Shown here in pieces: positions 7,681 to 16,125 of a stretch of DNA of 64,000 bases. Position numbers and translations under genes: made by a program. Within the stretch, counting starts at the first letter, position 1, and each line of letters starts with the position of its first letter. Origin of the DNA: Pseudomonas fluorescens. Its GTDB lineage: Bacteria; Pseudomonadota; Gammaproteobacteria; Pseudomonadales; Pseudomonadaceae. The notes under the pieces were generated by a model. It searched no databases. It had not been told where the DNA came from and saw nothing but the letters and a program-made list of their open reading frames with translations. The DNA is taken from the NCBI RefSeq assembly GCF_018614655.1, contig NZ_JAGGOG010000025.1, positions 62,001-126,000 on the forward strand, read 5' to 3'.

Positions 7681-8469
7681 ATGCCCAAGAAGTACATCAA
7701 CCTCCCTGATTTCGACGCGCTGCCGGCTCCGGTGTACTTCCGCTATTCGGAGTTCGAGGCCGACACCCATGCCAGTGCCCACCAGCACGCCTGGGGCTCG
7801 CTGGACTATTCGGCCCGGGGCGTGATGCGTTTCGAGGTCGCCGGCAGCCGCTTCATGTCGCCACCGCAATACGCGCTGTGGATTCCGCCGAACACCCAGC
7901 ACAGCTCCTACAACGCTCAAGCCATTGTCTACCGCTCGGTGTACCTGGCGCCGGAGTTGTGCGAGCAACTGCCGCCGCAGCCATGCACCTTGACCATCAG
8001 CGACATTCTCAAGGCGATCCTCAGCGACTTCGCCGAGCGCGATGTGAATATCCCCCAGAGTGAAGCCGACGTACGTCTGGCCCAGGTCCTGGTGGATCAA
8101 CTCAAGCAGGCACCGGTGCACGACTGCTTCCTGCCGTACGCCAGCAATCCCGGCCTGCTCAGTGTGCTTGAAGGCATGCAGGCGGATCCGGGGGATAACC
8201 GGGCCTTGGCCCTGTGGGCGCAACAGGTGCACGTCAGCGAGCGCACCCTGGCCCGGCAATTTGTTCGCGAGCTGGGCATGAGCTTTGGTGAATGGCGCCA
8301 GCGCCTGCGCTTCCTGGCGGCTATCGAGGCGTTGGACAGCGCCCGCAGTGTCCAGGAAGTGGCCTTCGATCTGGGCTACAGCACTGCCTCGGCGTTTATT
8401 GCCATGTTTCAGCGCCAGGCCGGGTGTACGCCGGAGCAATATCGTCAGGCAAACATACGTAGCAGGTGA
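7681..8469 (+). CDS. AraC family transcriptional regulator
   Basis: The 262-residue product has an N-terminal cupin-type sensor domain (HASAHQHAWGSLDYSARG near residue 30 and WIPPNTQHSSY near 70) and a C-terminal double helix-turn-helix (about residues 160-258). The C-terminal domain has the SERTLARQFVRELGMSFGEW and VQEVAFDLGYSTASAFIAMF segments typical of the family. I choose the ATG at 7681; the longer frame would cross the palindromic operator. It probably regulates the divergent EamA exporter. The ligand is unknown. Confidence 0.9.
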   Translation: MPKKYINLPDFDALPAPVYFRYSEFEADTHASAHQHAWGSLDYSARGVMRFEVAGSRFMSPPQYALWIPPNTQHSSYNAQAIVYRSVYLAPELCEQLPPQPCTLTISDILKAILSDFAERDVNIPQSEADVRLAQVLVDQLKQAPVHDCFLPYASNPGLLSVLEGMQADPGDNRALALWAQQVHVSERTLARQFVRELGMSFGEWRQRLRFLAAIEALDSARSVQEVAFDLGYSTASAFIAMFQRQAGCTPEQYRQANIRSR

Positions 8470-8504
8470 AGGTGTAACACGGTTTGTCTACACTGCGGAG
8501 GAGT

Positions 8505-8522
8505 CCGTGCCCCTCGGCACGG
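8505..8522 (+). other. Short hairpin in psiF leader
   Basis: CCGTGCC (8505-8511) and GGCACGG (8516-8522) form a 7-bp stem about 18 bases before the psiF-like start codon. It could be a leader structure or an end signal for the araC transcript. Confidence 0.35.
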
Positions 8523-8540
8523 TAACAGGGAGAAAACTCC

Positions 8541-8855
8541 ATGAAGATGCTGCGTATTCCGTTGTTGATGATGGGCCTGCTGCTGTGTTCCCAAGGCTTT
8601 GCCGCGACTGCCGCACAGACGGCTCAGCAACAAAAAATGACCACTTGCAACGCCGAAGCCAAGACCAGTGGCAAGACCGGTGATGATCGCAAGGCATTCA
8701 TGAGCACCTGCCTCAAGGCCGCTCCGGCTGCCAACGATGCCAAGACCCTGACCCCGCAGCAGCAGAAGATGAAAGACTGCAACGCCACGGCCAAAACCCA
8801 GGCACTGACCGGCGATGCGCGTAAAACCTTTATGAGCACCTGCCTGAAGAAATAA
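8541..8855 (+). CDS. PsiF repeat family protein
   Basis: The 104-residue product has a signal peptide of about 22 residues and two PsiF repeats (roughly residues 30-61 and 72-103). Each repeat reads QQQKM..CN..AK......GD.RK.FMSTCLK, with two conserved cysteines. PsiF is phosphate-starvation-inducible in E. coli, but its function is unknown; it acts in the periplasm. I found no Pho box in front of this copy. A GGGAGAAAA ribosome region precedes the ATG. Confidence 0.88.
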   Translation: MKMLRIPLLMMGLLLCSQGFAATAAQTAQQQKMTTCNAEAKTSGKTGDDRKAFMSTCLKAAPAANDAKTLTPQQQKMKDCNATAKTQALTGDARKTFMSTCLKK

Positions 8856-8903
8856 TAGCCCCCGGCTATGGAAGGCTGCGACACTCGTGCGCAGCCCTCT
8901 GCT

Positions 8904-8929
8904 GTAGGAGCGAGTTTGCTTGCTCCTAC
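8904..8929. terminator. Hairpin after psiF
   Basis: GTAGGAGC (8904-8911) and GCTCCTAC (8922-8929) form an 8-bp stem between the psiF-like gene and the AI-2E family gene. It resembles a truncated REP unit and may act as a terminator. No strong T-run follows. Confidence 0.4.
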
Positions 8930-8963
8930 GCACATCCTTTAACGCCGTTCGTTTTGAGGCTGT

Positions 8964-9977
8964 ATGCCAACGTTTTCTCAGCGTCACGTGTTGTTGCTGG
9001 CCAGCTACATCATCATTTTTGGCGGATTGCTGCTGGTGTTGCCGTTGAAACTGCTGCCCAGCCTACTGGCTGGATTGTTGGTCTATGAACTGGTCAACAT
9101 GCTCACCCCGCAGTTGCAGCGGCTGATCGAAGGCCGACGTGCGCGCTGGCTGGCGGTAGCCTTGCTGGGGACCTTGATCGTCAGCATCCTGACTCTGATC
9201 TTTGCCGGTGCTATCAGCTTCCTGCTCCACGAAGCAGAAAATCCCGGGGCTTCCCTGGACAAATTCATGGGCGTCGTCGATCGGGCACGCGGCCAATTGC
9301 CGCCGTTTCTCGACGCCTACCTGCCTGCCAGCGCCGCCGAGTTCCGCGTGGCCATTGGGCAATGGTTGAGCAAGCACCTGAGCGAATTGCAACTGGTGGG
9401 CAAGGACGCGGCCCATATGTTCGTGACCTTGCTGATTGGCATGGTGCTGGGGGCAATCATCGCCTTGCAGCGCGTGCCGGACCTGACCAAGCGCAAGCCC
9501 TTGGCGGCGGCGCTGTTTGATCGCCTGCACCTGCTGGCTCAAGCCTTTCGCAATATCGTGTTCGCGCAAATCAAAATCGCCGCGCTCAACACCGCGTTCA
9601 CCGCTGTGTTCCTCGCAGTGGTCCTGCCGCTGTGCGGGATTCACCTGCCGCTGACCAAGACCCTGATCGTGCTGACCTTCCTGCTGGGCTTGCTGCCGGT
9701 GATCGGCAACCTGATGTCCAACACCCTGATCACCATCGTCGCGCTGTCGCTGTCGATCTGGGTGGCGGTGGCGGCGCTGGGCTACCTGATCGTGATCCAC
9801 AAGGTGGAATACTTCCTCAACGCACGCATTGTCGGCGGGCAGATCAGTGCCAAGTCGTGGGAGTTGTTGTTGGCAATGCTGGTGTTCGAAGCCGCATTCG
9901 GCCTGCCGGGCGTGGTGGCGGGGCCGATTTATTATGCGTATTTGAAGAGTGAGTTGAAGCTGGCGGGGATGGTGTAG
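8964..9977 (+). CDS. AI-2E family transporter
   Basis: The 337-residue protein has about seven or eight membrane helices. The C-terminal half contains the conserved LLGLLPVIGNLMSNTLI and VEYFLNARIVGGQI segments of the AI-2E transporter family (PerM/TqsA). Members export quorum signals or ions, but the substrate cannot be predicted. It stands alone and converges on the yegD-like gene. Confidence 0.87.
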   Translation: MPTFSQRHVLLLASYIIIFGGLLLVLPLKLLPSLLAGLLVYELVNMLTPQLQRLIEGRRARWLAVALLGTLIVSILTLIFAGAISFLLHEAENPGASLDKFMGVVDRARGQLPPFLDAYLPASAAEFRVAIGQWLSKHLSELQLVGKDAAHMFVTLLIGMVLGAIIALQRVPDLTKRKPLAAALFDRLHLLAQAFRNIVFAQIKIAALNTAFTAVFLAVVLPLCGIHLPLTKTLIVLTFLLGLLPVIGNLMSNTLITIVALSLSIWVAVAALGYLIVIHKVEYFLNARIVGGQISAKSWELLLAMLVFEAAFGLPGVVAGPIYYAYLKSELKLAGMV

Positions 9978-10000
9978 GGATTGATGTTGTCTGGACTGAC

Positions 10001-10070
10001 CCCTTCGCGAGCAAGCCCGCTCCCACATTAGAATGCGGTCGAAGGTGGGAGCGGGCTTGCTCGCGAAGGG
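10001..10070. repeat. REPIN (GGGAGCGGGCTTGCTCGC type)
   Basis: Two inverted REP units bounded by CCCTTCGCGA and TCGCGAAGGG, with a 24-bp centre, lie between the convergent AI-2E and YegD genes. Confidence 0.85.
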
Positions 10071-10093
10071 CGCGCCACGGTTTCAGCTAAAAC

Positions 10094-11362
10094 TCAGTAC
10101 CCGTACCGCTTGCTGGCCTCAATCGCCAACCCGCTACCGATACTGCCAAAGATATTGCCTTCCACATGCCGCGCATTCGGCAGCATCGCCGACACACTCT
10201 GGCGCAGCGCCGGAATGCCGCTGGAACCACCGGTAAAGAACACCGTGTCCACTTGGGCCACGTCCACCGAAGCATCATTCAGCAGCTGGGTGACGCTGTT
10301 ACGCACCCGCTCCAGCAGGTTGTCGATGGCCGATTCGAACAGTGCCCGGCTCAGTTCCACGCTCAACCCCGGCTCAACCCGATCCAGCAACACATGGCGG
10401 CTCTCGTCATGGGTCAGTTGGATCTTGGTTTCTTCCACCTCCATGGCCAACCAGTGCCCGGCGCGCTGTTCGATCAGCTTGAACAGACGGTCGATGCCGC
10501 CGGTGTCTTCGATGTCGTAGCGCATGCTGCCCAGGGCCAGTTGGGATTTTTGCGAGTACACCGAGTTGATGGTGTGCCAGGTCGCGAGGTTCATGTGATG
10601 GCTGGTGGGCATGTAGGCGCCGCTTTTCATACGGCTGCCATAGCCGAACAGCGGCATCATGCCGGCCAGCGAAAGTTGCTTGTCGAAGTCGGTCCCGCCG
10701 ATGTGCACGCCGCCGGTGGCGAGAATGTCGTCGTGGCGGTTGTCGTGGTTGCGACGTTCAGGCGAGAGGCGCACCAGGGAGAAGTCCGAAGTACCGCCGC
10801 CGATGTCGACAATCAGCACCAGCTCTTCGCGCTCGATGGTCGACTCGTAGTCGAACGCCGCGGCAATCGGTTCGTACTGGAACGAAATATCCTTGAAGCC
10901 GATCTTGCGGGCGACGTCCACCAGGGTGTCTTCGGCCTCTTTGTCGGCCATCGGGTCATCGTCGACAAAAAATACCGGGCGGCCCAGTACCACTTCCTCG
11001 AACTCACGCCCGGCATTGGCCTCGGCGCGGCTCTTGAGCTGGCCGATAAACAACGCCAGCAAGTCGGTGAACGGCATGGCTGTGCCCAACACGCTGGTGT
11101 CGTGCTTGATCAGCTTGGAGCCCAGCAGGCTCTTGAGCGAGCGCATCAAGCGCCCTTCATAGCCTTCCAGGTACTCGTGCAGCGCCAGGCGACCGTAGAC
11201 CGGACGGCGTTCTTCGAAGTTGAAGAACACCACCGATGGCAGGGTGATCTTGTCGTCCTCCAGCTCGATAAGCGTTTCCATGCCGGGGCGGATCCAGCCG
11301 ACAGTGGAGTTGGACGTGCCAAAGTCGATGCCGCAGGCACGGGCTGGGGATTCGTTTTTCAT
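10094..11362 (-). CDS. yegD: Hsp70-like chaperone, YegD type
   Basis: The 422-residue product has the actin/Hsp70 ATPase fold: phosphate 1 motif GIDFGTSNSTVGW at the N-terminus, phosphate 2 motif VDIGGGTSDFSLVR in the middle and the adenosine motif FFTGGSSGIPALR near the C-terminus. It lacks the substrate-binding domain of DnaK, like E. coli YegD. It may be a chaperone or a specialised ATPase, but the client is unknown. The start at 11362 (MKNESPARACGIDFG) gives the family length; a Met 15 codons upstream adds a basic extension without a ribosome site. It is divergent from cbpA, another chaperone gene. Confidence 0.85.
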   Translation of the reverse strand: MKNESPARACGIDFGTSNSTVGWIRPGMETLIELEDDKITLPSVVFFNFEERRPVYGRLALHEYLEGYEGRLMRSLKSLLGSKLIKHDTSVLGTAMPFTDLLALFIGQLKSRAEANAGREFEEVVLGRPVFFVDDDPMADKEAEDTLVDVARKIGFKDISFQYEPIAAAFDYESTIEREELVLIVDIGGGTSDFSLVRLSPERRNHDNRHDDILATGGVHIGGTDFDKQLSLAGMMPLFGYGSRMKSGAYMPTSHHMNLATWHTINSVYSQKSQLALGSMRYDIEDTGGIDRLFKLIEQRAGHWLAMEVEETKIQLTHDESRHVLLDRVEPGLSVELSRALFESAIDNLLERVRNSVTQLLNDASVDVAQVDTVFFTGGSSGIPALRQSVSAMLPNARHVEGNIFGSIGSGLAIEASKRYGY

Positions 11363-11459
11363 GTCTTTCAGGTTCCGGTTAAAAAACGGCCGCGCAGTGT
11401 ATGTCACCTGCGTCCAGATGCGTAGGCCGACTATCCGCTAAAGTCATCGTACTTGTTAC

Positions 11460-11487
11460 CTTGAAAGATCAGTCTTTGCCCCCAAAT
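11460..11487 (+). promoter_or_regulatory. Candidate sigma-32 heat-shock promoter for cbpA
   Basis: CTTGAAA at 11460-11466 and CCCCAAAT at 11480-11487, 13 bp apart, closely match the heat-shock consensus CTTGAAA-N11-16-CCCCATNT. It points toward cbpA, but would leave a leader of about 165 bases, which lowers confidence. Confidence 0.5.
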
Positions 11488-11661
11488 CCCCTCCATACGG
11501 TTGGTGGCTGACGCAATGATCAAGTTTGTCTGTCATGCCGCCGATAAACTTCTGACGTACCCTCAGGTCACAAGATTGAGATCGGTCAATCCAGACGCCG
11601 TAAACAGGCGCATGCTGTGCCTCAGGCAGTGCGATATCGATAACGGATGGTGATGCCCCCG

Positions 11662-12612
11662 ATGGACTTCAAAGACTATTACAAGATTCTCGGCGTTGAA
11701 CCGACGGCAGACGACAAGGCGATCAAGACCGCCTATCGCAAGCTGGCGCGTAAATATCACCCCGACGTCAGCAAGGAAAAGGACGCCGAAGCCAAATTCA
11801 AGGACGCGTCCGAGGCCTATGAAGCGCTGAAAAGCGCCGATAAACGCGCCGAATACGACGATTTGCGCAAATATGGTCAGCATGGCCAGCCGTTCCAGGG
11901 GCCACCGGGCTGGCAGAGCCGTGGCGGCTATGGCGGCGGTGGTGGTGAGGACACAGGCGACTTTTCGGACTTCTTCAGCTCGATTTTCGGTTCCCGTGGC
12001 AATGGATTTGGTGGTGCTCAAGGCCGTAGCGCCGGGCGTCGAGGGCAAGATGTGGAAATGGAATTGCCGGTGTTTCTGGAAGAGACCCTGTCCAACGAGT
12101 CCAAGCCGATCAACTTCCAGGTGCCGCAGTACAACGCGGCCGGTCAGCATGTCAGCAACACCACCAAAAGCCTGAATGTGAAAATCCCGGCCGGCGTGAC
12201 CGACGGCGAACGCATCCGCCTCAAGGGCCAGGGCGCACCAGGGGTCGGTGGCGGTACCAATGGTGATCTGTACCTGATCATCAAGTTCGCGCCGCATCCG
12301 AAATTCGATGTGGAAGGCGAAAACCTGATCATTACCCTGCCGCTGGCCCCGTGGGAGTTGGCGTTGGGCGCTGAAGTTGCCGTGCCGACACTGACCGGCA
12401 AGATCAACCTCAAGGTTCCGGCCGGTAGCCAGAACGGCCAGCGTATGCGTGCCAAGGGTCATGGCTTGCTGAACAAGGCCGGGCAGCGCGGTTATCTGTT
12501 TGTGCAGCTCAAGGCGGTCATGCCGAAAAACACCGACGATGAAGTCAAAGCGTTGTGGCAGGAACTGGCGAAAAAAGCCGCTTTTGATCCGAGAGAAACA
12601 TGGAGTAGCTAA
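11662..12612 (+). CDS. cbpA: Curved DNA-binding protein CbpA (DnaJ-type co-chaperone)
   Basis: The 316-residue product has an N-terminal J-domain (DFKDYYKILGV; HPD at residues 33-35), a Gly/Phe-rich linker (about residues 75-120) and the two beta-sandwich C-terminal substrate-binding domains. It lacks the zinc-finger domain of DnaJ, which fits CbpA. CbpA stimulates DnaK and also binds curved DNA in E. coli. I start at MDFKDYY because it matches the family; an in-frame Met five codons earlier is possible. cbpM follows after 2 bp, forming the usual pair. Confidence 0.93.
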   Translation: MDFKDYYKILGVEPTADDKAIKTAYRKLARKYHPDVSKEKDAEAKFKDASEAYEALKSADKRAEYDDLRKYGQHGQPFQGPPGWQSRGGYGGGGGEDTGDFSDFFSSIFGSRGNGFGGAQGRSAGRRGQDVEMELPVFLEETLSNESKPINFQVPQYNAAGQHVSNTTKSLNVKIPAGVTDGERIRLKGQGAPGVGGGTNGDLYLIIKFAPHPKFDVEGENLIITLPLAPWELALGAEVAVPTLTGKINLKVPAGSQNGQRMRAKGHGLLNKAGQRGYLFVQLKAVMPKNTDDEVKALWQELAKKAAFDPRETWSS

Positions 12613-12614
12613 CG

Positions 12615-12923
12615 ATGAGCAGTCCCCGTGTGGTTCAAGTGAACATGACAGAGTTTTGTGAGGCCACCGAGTTGTCGGTGGCCTACGTGATCGAAATCGT
12701 TGAACACGGCATCGTCGAGCCCGTGGGGAAAAGCCCCGAATCCTGGCATTTCACCGACTACGAACTGGCCCTGGCCAAGCGCGCGTCGACGCTGCGCAAG
12801 GACCTGGACCTGGAATGGGAAGGCGTCGCCCTGGCGCTGGACCTGCTGGAGGAGGTCCAGCAATTACGGGCCGAGAACCAGATGCTCAAGCAGCGATTGG
12901 GGCGCTTGGTGCAAACTCCCTGA
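12615..12923 (+). CDS. cbpM: Chaperone modulator CbpM
   Basis: The 102-residue protein has a MerR-like N-terminal helix-turn-helix region (FCEATELSVAYVIEIVEHGIV) and a C-terminal helical segment rich in Leu and Glu. This is the standard CbpM architecture. CbpM binds the J-domain of CbpA and inhibits its co-chaperone and DNA-binding activity. It begins 2 bp after the cbpA stop and is surely co-transcribed. Confidence 0.92.
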   Translation: MSSPRVVQVNMTEFCEATELSVAYVIEIVEHGIVEPVGKSPESWHFTDYELALAKRASTLRKDLDLEWEGVALALDLLEEVQQLRAENQMLKQRLGRLVQTP

Positions 12924-12943
12924 ATCCGCACCAGCCACAACAT

Positions 12944-13060
12944 TCCCGTAGCAGCTGTCGAGCGCCAGCGAGGCTGCGTCGGGAGCGACTCGGTGCTGGA
13001 CGGCTGGGACTGATGGTGAGGCCTACGCAGCCTCGCTGGCGCTCGACAGCTGCTACGGGA
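12944..13060. repeat. Long inverted repeat with 36-bp perfect arms
   Basis: Bases 12944-12979 are the exact reverse complement of 13025-13060, with a 45-bp loop. The arms contain GTAGCAGCTGTCGAGCGCC. The element lies between convergent cbpM and the histidine kinase gene, and the right arm contains the TAG stop codon of the kinase. It is a diverged relative of the GTAGCC elements. Confidence 0.88.
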
Positions 13061-14189
13061 TTTTAGGCTTGCGCGGCAGCGTCACGGTAAACGTGGTGCC
13101 TTGCGCCTCGGTGGACGTCACTTCAATCGTCCCCCGATGGGCGTTCACCACTTGCTTGACGATAAACAACCCCAATCCGAGACTCGTCGAAGCGTTGCCC
13201 AGCTCTTCGCTGGCGCTGCGTACCAGCGGATCGAATACGGTGCCGAGGGCGGCCGAGGGGATCGGTGTGCCGTAGTTGTGCATACTGAGCACCACCGTGT
13301 CGGCTGTACCGTTGAGGGTCAGCGTCACCGCTTGGCTGTTCTGGCCATGCTGCAACGCGTTGCCAATCAAGTTCTGCAATAACTGATCAATTCGCCCGCG
13401 ATCCCACTGCCCTTGGGTATCACCCTGAATATGCAAGCCCGGATGACATTCCGGATGCCCCGCGCACGCTTCATCAATGGCTGCTTGCGCCGCGTCGGCC
13501 AGGTCCATGGGTTTGGGCTCGATAGGCAGGCTGCTGCCCAGTCGGTGGCGCACAAACTCCAGCAGGTCGCTGACCATCGCCCCCATGTGCCGGGCACCAT
13601 TCTTGATATTGCCCACCAGGCTCAATCCATTGCTGTCCAATTGGGCTTTGCGCAACAACATCTCGGTTGACATGTTCACCGCCTGCAACGGCGCGCGCAG
13701 GTCGTGGCCGAGGATGGCCAGGAAAATATCCCGCGAGCGATTGACCTGCTCGGCGTAAGCGGCCGTGGATTCGGCCAGCGCTTCATCGATGGCTTCATTG
13801 AAGCGGATCATGTCCTGGAAGTACGTCAACTCCGGTGATTCCAGGCTATTGACCCACAGCCGGATCACACACGCACGCAGATGGCGGAACTCGGAGGTCA
13901 TCTGCACCAGGTCAAAGCCTACGGTGTGACGCAGCTCGCCATGGCTGGCGGCGGCTTCGTCCAGGCAGGGGGTTTTCTCAGGGCCTTCGCCCTTGGCCTT
14001 GGCGGCTTGTTCGCTGGCGCTCTGGCGGGTGGTCATGTCTCGTGCGGCGGCCATCAGAATCGAACGGGCGTGGTCGCGCAGTTGCGTGCGGTTCAAGGTA
14101 TCTGCGGCGGGGGTCAGGGTTCCGGCAAATTGCTCCCATTCATCGACGATCTGATCGGTGTGTAACACGATGAATTCGGATAGGCGCAT
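13053..14189 (-). CDS. Orphan sensor histidine kinase, RsbRD-type N-terminus
   Basis: The 378-residue protein has no membrane helix. Residues about 10-145 form a helical domain resembling the RsbRD N-terminal sensor fold. The HisKA domain carries the phospho-acceptor His162 in ILGHDLRAPLQAV. The ATPase domain has an N box (NLIGNALQHG) and a G2 box (SLGLGLFIVKQ). It is therefore a soluble kinase, probably sensing a cytoplasmic signal. No response regulator gene is adjacent. I choose the ATG at 14189 because upstream codons read as Cys/Arg-rich non-protein. Its stop codon TAG is supplied by the inverted repeat at 12944-13060. Confidence 0.87.
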   Translation of the reverse strand: MRLSEFIVLHTDQIVDEWEQFAGTLTPAADTLNRTQLRDHARSILMAAARDMTTRQSASEQAAKAKGEGPEKTPCLDEAAASHGELRHTVGFDLVQMTSEFRHLRACVIRLWVNSLESPELTYFQDMIRFNEAIDEALAESTAAYAEQVNRSRDIFLAILGHDLRAPLQAVNMSTEMLLRKAQLDSNGLSLVGNIKNGARHMGAMVSDLLEFVRHRLGSSLPIEPKPMDLADAAQAAIDEACAGHPECHPGLHIQGDTQGQWDRGRIDQLLQNLIGNALQHGQNSQAVTLTLNGTADTVVLSMHNYGTPIPSAALGTVFDPLVRSASEELGNASTSLGLGLFIVKQVVNAHRGTIEVTSTEAQGTTFTVTLPRKPKIP

Positions 14190-14215
14190 GGCCGGGTTCC
14201 CAAGTGCAAGACAGT

Positions 14216-14253
14216 GAAGAGGCGTGGCGCATCGTAGCGCCTTACGCCTCTTC
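14216..14253 (-). terminator. Candidate terminator after ureC
   Basis: GAAGAGGCGTGGCGC (14216-14230) pairs with GCGCCTTACGCCTCTTC (14237-14253) with a 2-base bulge. It forms a strong stem just past the ureC stop. There is no clear T-run, so Rho-independent action is uncertain. Confidence 0.45.
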
Positions 14254-14289
14254 GCTTCACTGGCGCAGCAGGTCTGTGCCGATGAACGG

Positions 14290-15990
14290 TCAGAACAGGA
14301 AGTAGCGCTGGGCCATCGGCAGCACATCGGCCGGCTCACACCACAGCAATACACCGTCGGCCTTGACCTGATAGGTCTGCGGGTCGACCTCGATGTCCGG
14401 CAGGTAATCGTTGTGGATCAGATCGGTCTTGCGCACCTGGCGACAACCTTTGACCACCGCAATCTGCTTCTTCAATCCCAACGCCTGTGGCAAGCCTTCC
14501 GCCAAGGCTGCCTGACTGATAAAGGTCAGGCTGGTGGCGTGCAGCGCGCTGCCGAAGCTGGCGAACATCGGGCGGTAGTGCACCGGTTGCGGCGTGGGGA
14601 TTGAGGCGTTGGCATCGCCCATCAGGCTTGAAGCAATCGCTGCGCCCTTGAGAATCAGGGTGGGCTTGATCCCGAAAAACGCCGGGCGCCACAGCACCAG
14701 GTCGGCCCACTTGCCGACTTCGATGGAGCCCACTTCATGGCTGATGCCATGGGTGATCGCCGGGTTGATGGTGTACTTGGCGATGTAGCGTTTGGCGCGA
14801 AAGTTATCGTTGCCTTCGCCGTCGCCCGGCAGTGGGCCGCGCTGTTTTTTCATCTTGTCGGCGGTTTGCCAGGTGCGTGTGATGACTTCTCCGACGCGGC
14901 CCATGGCCTGGCTATCGGAGCTGATCATCGAGAACGCGCCGAGGTCGTGGAGGATATCTTCGGCGGCAATGGTCTCGCGGCGGATACGGCTTTCGGCGAA
15001 GGCCACGTCTTCGGCAATACTGGGGTCGAGGTGATGGCAGACCATCAACATGTCCAGGTGTTCGTCGATGGTGTTACGGGTGAACGGCCGGGTCGGGTTG
15101 GTGGAGCTGGGCAGCACGTTGGCAAAGCCGCAGGCCTTGATGATGTCCGGTGCATGGCCGCCACCGGCACCTTCGGTGTGGTAGGTGTGGATAGTGCGGC
15201 CTTTGAACGCGGCCAGGGTGGTTTCGACGAAACCGGATTCGTTGAGGGTGTCGCTGTGAATCGCCACTTGCACGTCGTACTCGTCGGCAACGCTCAGGCA
15301 GTTGTCGATGCTGGCGGGCGTGGTGCCCCAGTCTTCATGCAGCTTCAAGCCAATGGCACCGGCCTTGACCTGTTCGATCAGCGGTTCCGGCAGGCTGGCG
15401 TTGCCCTTGCCGGTGAACCCGATGTTCATCGGGAACGAGTCCGAAGCCTGGAGCATCCGCGCCAGGTGCCAAGGGCCTGAGGTACAGGTGGTGGCATTGG
15501 TGCCGGTGGCTGGGCCGGTACCGCCGCCGATCATGGTGGTGACGCCGCTGCTGAGAGCTTCTTCGATTTGCTGCGGGCAAATGAAGTGCACATGGGTGTC
15601 GATGCCGCCGGCGGTGAGGATCATGCCCTCGCCGGCGATCACTTCAGTGCTGGCGCCGACAGCGATGGTCACGCCGGGCTGGGTATCCGGGTTGCCGGCC
15701 TTGCCGATGGCGGCGATGCGGCCGTTCTTCAGACCCACGTCGGCCTTGACGATGCCCCAGTGGTCGATGATCAGCGCGTTGGTGATCAGCGTGTCGACGA
15801 CCTCGGCGGCCAACAACTGGCTCTGGCCCTGACCATCACGGATCACCTTGCCGCCGCCGAACTTCACTTCTTCGCCATAAATGGTGAAGTCTTGTTCCAC
15901 TTCGACGAACAGTTCGGTATCGGCCAGGCGGACCTTGTCACCGACGGTGGGGCCGTACATGTCGGCATAGGCTTGTCTGGAAATTTTCAT
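14290..15990 (-). CDS. ureC: Urease subunit alpha
   Basis: The 566-residue catalytic subunit hydrolyses urea to ammonia and carbamate in the cytoplasm. The nickel ligands are visible: His133 and His135 (GGIDTHVHF), the carbamylated Lys and next His in GLKLHEDWG, His in VAIHSD, His in HTEGAGGGHAPD, and Asp in SSDSQAMGR. The active-site flap has the conserved MVCHHLDP. Length equals the family norm. The start at 15990 (MKISRQAYADMYGPT) is standard. A 109-bp inverted repeat separates it from ureB. Nickel insertion needs UreDEFG; only ureD lies in this window. Confidence 0.97.
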   Translation of the reverse strand: MKISRQAYADMYGPTVGDKVRLADTELFVEVEQDFTIYGEEVKFGGGKVIRDGQGQSQLLAAEVVDTLITNALIIDHWGIVKADVGLKNGRIAAIGKAGNPDTQPGVTIAVGASTEVIAGEGMILTAGGIDTHVHFICPQQIEEALSSGVTTMIGGGTGPATGTNATTCTSGPWHLARMLQASDSFPMNIGFTGKGNASLPEPLIEQVKAGAIGLKLHEDWGTTPASIDNCLSVADEYDVQVAIHSDTLNESGFVETTLAAFKGRTIHTYHTEGAGGGHAPDIIKACGFANVLPSSTNPTRPFTRNTIDEHLDMLMVCHHLDPSIAEDVAFAESRIRRETIAAEDILHDLGAFSMISSDSQAMGRVGEVITRTWQTADKMKKQRGPLPGDGEGNDNFRAKRYIAKYTINPAITHGISHEVGSIEVGKWADLVLWRPAFFGIKPTLILKGAAIASSLMGDANASIPTPQPVHYRPMFASFGSALHATSLTFISQAALAEGLPQALGLKKQIAVVKGCRQVRKTDLIHNDYLPDIEVDPQTYQVKADGVLLWCEPADVLPMAQRYFLF

Positions 15991-16016
15991 CGATATTCCT
16001 TGGACATTTGAGTCGA

Positions 16017-16125
16017 CCTGTAGCCGCTGCCGCCAGGCTGCGATAAGGGCCGAAGGACCTTCGTTCAATTTGAAATGCCAGGGGCCGCTTCGCAGCCCAT
16101 CGCAGGCTTCGCCAGCGGCTACAGG
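16017..16125. repeat. GTAGCC-family inverted repeat inside the urease operon
   Basis: The ends CCTGTAGCCGCTG and CAGCGGCTACAGG are exact inverted repeats, and inner arms (GGCTGCGAT/ATCGCAGGC) extend the stem imperfectly. The centre has AAGGGCCGAAGGACCTTC, also found at 19550 and 35097. It fills the gap between ureB and ureC, and its right end contains the ureB stop codon. Confidence 0.85.

Noticed and set aside
9063..10028. 321-codon minus-strand frame opposite the AI-2E gene
   Set aside because: It is antisense to a well-supported membrane protein and is extremely Gln/His/Arg-rich, a typical shadow.
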